Assembly (NCBI GenBank): GCA_900557555.1 | Contig: USTH01000057.1 | Coordinates: 1 to 6,789 of the forward strand | Reading direction: 5' to 3' | Length of the DNA: 6,789 nucleotides | From: an uncultured Prevotellaceae bacterium | Lineage (GTDB): Bacteria; Bacteroidota; Bacteroidia; Bacteroidales; Bacteroidaceae | Shown: positions 4,021-6,789 of the stretch, one piece after another | Numbering within the stretch: the stretch's first letter is position 1 | Layout of the letters: each line of letters begins with the position of its first letter | The notes under the pieces: generated by a model | Database searches by the model: none | What the model was told of the DNA's origin: nothing | What the model saw: the letters and a program-made list of their open reading frames with translations, nothing else | Program-made: the position numbers and the translations under genes

Positions 4021-6723
4021 ATGAGCAACAAACAACGTTTTTCTGGCTTGACAGACCATCAGGTGACTGAAAGCCGTAGGAAGTATGGTGAAAATATATT
4101 GACCCCACCCAGGAAGAAGTCTTTGTGGAGTCAGTTTATGCATAAGTTCAGAGACCCCTTGATAATCATTTTGCTTGTGGCAGGGTTTCTGTCTGTGGGC
4201 ATAGCCTGCTACGAACATTTTTATTTGGACTTAGGCGTAGAGGTGTTTTTCGAGCCGGTTGGTATCTATGTAGCCATCTTGCTTGCCACCGGGCTTGCCT
4301 TTTATTTTGAGCATCAAGCGGAGAAGGAGTTCGCTGTGCTTAACCGTGTCAACGATGCCGAGCATGTCAGTGTTGTTCGTAACGGCAATGTGGTGCAGGT
4401 GGAGCGTCGCGAGGTCGTGGTGGGCGACATAGTGCTTCTTGTTACCGGTGAGGAGGTTCCTGCCGACGGAAAGCTTGTTGAGGCCATACATCTGAGGGTT
4501 GACGAGTCTACGCTTACGGGCGAGCCGATATGTGACAAGACGACAGATGAGACCGCCTTTGACCCCGATGCCACTTATCCGTCTGACACGGTTCTCAAGG
4601 GTACCAAGGTGATGGAGGGCTATGGCACCTTTTGCGTTACGGCTGTAGGTGACTGTACCGAACAGGGCAAGGTCTATGACTCGGTGCGGATAGACAATAG
4701 TGTCAGGACTCCGTTTAACGAGCAACTCGACAAGTTGGGTGCATGGATTTCGGTTAGCAGTTATGTCATAGCATCTCTGATAGTGGTATTCCGTATCATA
4801 AGCTATTTTGTGCAGAACGGCACAGAATGTATGGACACCATAGAGGAGTTGACTCCGTTTGTGGCTTATGTGCTTCAGACGTTGATGATTGCTGTTACGT
4901 TGGTCGTTGTGGCTGTGCCGGAGGGATTGCCGATGGCCATAACTTTGTCGTTGGCTTATTCTATGAGACGTATGCTAAAGACCAACAACCTTGTGCGCAA
5001 ACTTCATGCTTGTGAAACGATGGGAGCGGCCACAGTGATATGCACCGACAAGACGGGAACTCTGACAATGAACCAGATGGTCGTAAACGAAATGAAAATC
5101 TATGACGACAGCCTGCCTGCCGGACTCTTCAACGAGATGCTTGCTCTTAACTCAACTGCATCATTGGATTTTTCAGACTCTTGCAGACCCCGGGTGCTGG
5201 GCAATCCCACCGAGGGTGCTCTTCTGCTTTGGCTCAACAGCCAGGGTGCAGACTACCGTATGTTGCGAAGTACAACAAAGGTTGTTGACGTGCTGCCGTT
5301 TTCTACAGAGCGCAAGTATATGGCAACGATTGTGGAGTCTGATGCTCTTGGGGGCAAAAGGGTGCTTTATGTGAAAGGTGCGCCTGAGATTGTCTATGCC
5401 ATGTGTCGCAAATCTGTGGTCGACAGGCTAACGGTCGACAAGCAATTGCTGTCATACCAGAACCGTGCCATGCGCACGCTGGGTTTTGCGTATCAGGTTT
5501 TGGGCGACGGAGACTCCGATGTGTTACAGAATGATGTTGTCACGGCTCCTGCACTGTGTTTTGTGGGTGTAGCTGCCATTGCTGACCCCGTGCGCCCTGA
5601 CGTGCCGGAGACCATAAAGAAGTGCCGAGATGCAGGCATTGAGGTCAAGATTGTTACGGGCGACACCCCTGTTACAGCCAGAGAGATTGCCCGCCAGATT
5701 GGGCTGTGGTCAGACAACGACGGAGACGCACAGATAATAACAGGACCGGAGTTTGCCTCGTTGTCTGACGAGCAACTTCTCGACCGTGTGCTTGACCTGA
5801 AGATAATTGCCCGTGCTCGCCCTCTCGACAAGAAGCGTCTGGTGGAGGCACTGCAGCGCAGAAACCAAGTCGTGGCCGTAACGGGCGACGGCACCAACGA
5901 TGCACCGGCTCTGAAGGCCGCTCACGTGGGGCTGTCGATGGGTGACGGAACGAGTGTGGCAAAAGAGGCGTCTGATATCACCATTATCGACAATTCGTTT
6001 TCGAGCATCGCCAGGGCTGTCATGTGGGGACGTTCGCTGTATAAGAACATACAGCGCTTTATACTGTTTCAGCTTACGGTCAACGTTACCGCCTGTCTCT
6101 TGGTGCTCTCGGGGGCATTTATGGGCACGGAGTCACCGCTCACGGTGACGCAGATGCTGTGGATAAATCTGATAATGGACACGTTTGCCACCATGGCACT
6201 TGCTTCGCTGCCTCCCAGCGAGAGGGTAATGGGCGACCGCCCTCGCGACCGCCATGCGTTTATACTGACGAGGTCAATGCTTGTAAATATCTTTGGAGTG
6301 GGGGGATTTTTCTTCGTGCTGCTTGTGGCGTTGCTCTATGTTTTTCAGCATGCCGACATACATCGGGTGAGTGAGCTGTTTCAACTGTCTATGGGTGCGA
6401 AAAGCCATGTCACTACTTACGAACTGACGGTGTTGTTTTCGGTGTTTGTCATGACCCATTTCTTTTACTTGTTCAATGCCCGTGCCTTTGATACTGGTCG
6501 GAGCGCCTTGCATTTCAAAGGCTGTAAGGGCCTGTTGATTATTGTGGCAGTCATAATGGTGGGGCAGTTGGTTATTGTGGAGGTTCCGGGTATGCAGCTG
6601 TTCTTTAATGTTTGCGGACTCTCATGTCAGGACTGGCTAATCATCATTGCTGCATCTTCGCTTGTGCTATGGGGCAGGGAGTTCTACAATCTCCTAAAAC
6701 CCAAGCCGGCCGCAAGGTTGTAA
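4021..6723 (+). CDS. Calcium-translocating P-type ATPase, PMCA-type
   Basis: This inner-membrane pump should export Ca2+ at the cost of ATP. From the ATG at 4021 it has 900 residues; an in-frame TTG at 4012 is a less likely start, since the conserved N-terminal motif (GLTDHQVTESRRKYGENILTPP, in two parts about residues 9-30) needs no extension. Order: cation-ATPase N domain; M1-M2 (M1 about 46-63); actuator domain with TGEP at 166-169 (catalytic Glu168; Pro replaces the common Ser); M3-M4 with PEGLP at 300-304; phosphorylated Asp343 in DKTGT; nucleotide-site KGAPE at 452-456; TGD at 546-548; TGDGTNDAP at 621-629; then M5-M10. Asn688 in M5, Asn716 and Asp720 in M6 (NLIMD), with Glu301 in M4, fit the single calcium site of PMCA and bacterial relatives. 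There is no calmodulin-binding C-terminal tail. No Shine-Dalgarno is visible. The gene stands alone, bracketed by inverted copies of the dispersed repeat. Specificity for Ca2+ over other cations is by family likeness. Confidence 0.93.
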   Translation: MSNKQRFSGLTDHQVTESRRKYGENILTPPRKKSLWSQFMHKFRDPLIIILLVAGFLSVGIACYEHFYLDLGVEVFFEPVGIYVAILLATGLAFYFEHQAEKEFAVLNRVNDAEHVSVVRNGNVVQVERREVVVGDIVLLVTGEEVPADGKLVEAIHLRVDESTLTGEPICDKTTDETAFDPDATYPSDTVLKGTKVMEGYGTFCVTAVGDCTEQGKVYDSVRIDNSVRTPFNEQLDKLGAWISVSSYVIASLIVVFRIISYFVQNGTECMDTIEELTPFVAYVLQTLMIAVTLVVVAVPEGLPMAITLSLAYSMRRMLKTNNLVRKLHACETMGAATVICTDKTGTLTMNQMVVNEMKIYDDSLPAGLFNEMLALNSTASLDFSDSCRPRVLGNPTEGALLLWLNSQGADYRMLRSTTKVVDVLPFSTERKYMATIVESDALGGKRVLYVKGAPEIVYAMCRKSVVDRLTVDKQLLSYQNRAMRTLGFAYQVLGDGDSDVLQNDVVTAPALCFVGVAAIADPVRPDVPETIKKCRDAGIEVKIVTGDTPVTAREIARQIGLWSDNDGDAQIITGPEFASLSDEQLLDRVLDLKIIARARPLDKKRLVEALQRRNQVVAVTGDGTNDAPALKAAHVGLSMGDGTSVAKEASDITIIDNSFSSIARAVMWGRSLYKNIQRFILFQLTVNVTACLLVLSGAFMGTESPLTVTQMLWINLIMDTFATMALASLPPSERVMGDRPRDRHAFILTRSMLVNIFGVGGFFFVLLVALLYVFQHADIHRVSELFQLSMGAKSHVTTYELTVLFSVFVMTHFFYLFNARAFDTGRSALHFKGCKGLLIIVAVIMVGQLVIVEVPGMQLFFNVCGLSCQDWLIIIAASSLVLWGREFYNLLKPKPAARL

Positions 6724-6732
6724 AGCCTCTGC

Positions 6733-6788
6733 TTAACCCAAATCGGTCATTAGGTCGTAAATGACATCTTTTTTGTTACTTCTTATTG
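6733..6788 (+). repeat. Dispersed repeat, long form (copy R), downstream of the ATPase
   Basis: It begins TTAACCCAAATCGGTCATTAG and runs through a hairpin and T-run to ACTTCTTATTG at the window edge. It is the inverted counterpart of 3946-3997, with three substitutions and one 4-base indel. It starts 10 bases after the ATPase stop and probably continues outside the window, as the tail seen in the other copies is missing here. Confidence 0.85.
6746..6774 (+). terminator. Terminator-like hairpin within repeat copy R
   Basis: GTCATT (6746-6751) pairs with AATGAC (6760-6765) around an 8-base loop; after ATC a run of six T follows at 6769-6774. The stem is short and AT-rich, so it would be a weak intrinsic terminator, but its position 23 bases after the ATPase stop and its orientation suit that role. 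Confidence 0.5.
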
Positions 6789-6789
6789 C

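Noticed and set aside
4231..4725. 164-codon frame on the - strand inside the ATPase gene
   Set aside because: Lies wholly within a well-conserved P-type ATPase frame; best explained as a shadow.
6719..6733. TTGTAAAGC shared between the ATPase stop region and the reverse complement of the copy L tail
   Set aside because: Nine bases plus a loose continuation; partly coding, so chance likeness cannot be excluded.

Overview
The window looks like chromosomal DNA from a member of the Bacteroidota, most likely order Bacteroidales and possibly a Prevotella relative. The evidence is the single-chain PurL with a C-terminal glutaminase, the Bacteroidota-style -7 boxes (TAnnTTTG) in front of genes, the lack of strong Shine-Dalgarno sequences, and the type of Na/Pi transporter and Ca2+-ATPase. 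This placement is inferred from sequence character, not from a database search.

Layout, left to right. (1) Positions 1-1013 hold the 3' end of purL on the + strand, closed by a long perfect hairpin terminator at 1033-1091. (2) After 1092-1228, where only short GC-rich direct repeats are visible, a -7 box at 1229-1236 precedes two tiny tandem open frames. The first (1259-1363) encodes a 34-residue basic membrane peptide. The second (1378-1542) encodes a 54-residue, very acidic, Trp-spaced peptide. (3) The convergent gap 1543-1808 holds four TTCGGCCGAA palindromes at an exact 22-base period, one copy of a dispersed repeat, and the terminator of the gene on the other strand. (4) Positions 1809-3500 on the - strand encode an Na+/phosphate cotransporter with a C-terminal PhoU-like domain. 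Its -7 box is at 3527-3534, with a 13-base palindrome just upstream. (5) The divergent gap 3501-4020 contains two head-to-head copies of the dispersed repeat. (6) Positions 4021-6723 on the + strand encode a complete PMCA-type Ca2+-translocating P-type ATPase. (7) A fourth copy of the dispersed repeat, containing a terminator-like hairpin, follows the ATPase and runs to the window edge.

The three recognisable large genes are housekeeping or ion-homeostasis functions: de novo purine synthesis, phosphate uptake and calcium efflux. Nothing shows that they form one operon; each has its own terminator-like or promoter-like signals. The unexplained material is between the genes: the 22-base-period palindrome array, the two-form dispersed repeat family whose long forms flank the ATPase gene in inverted orientation, and the pair of oppositely charged microproteins.
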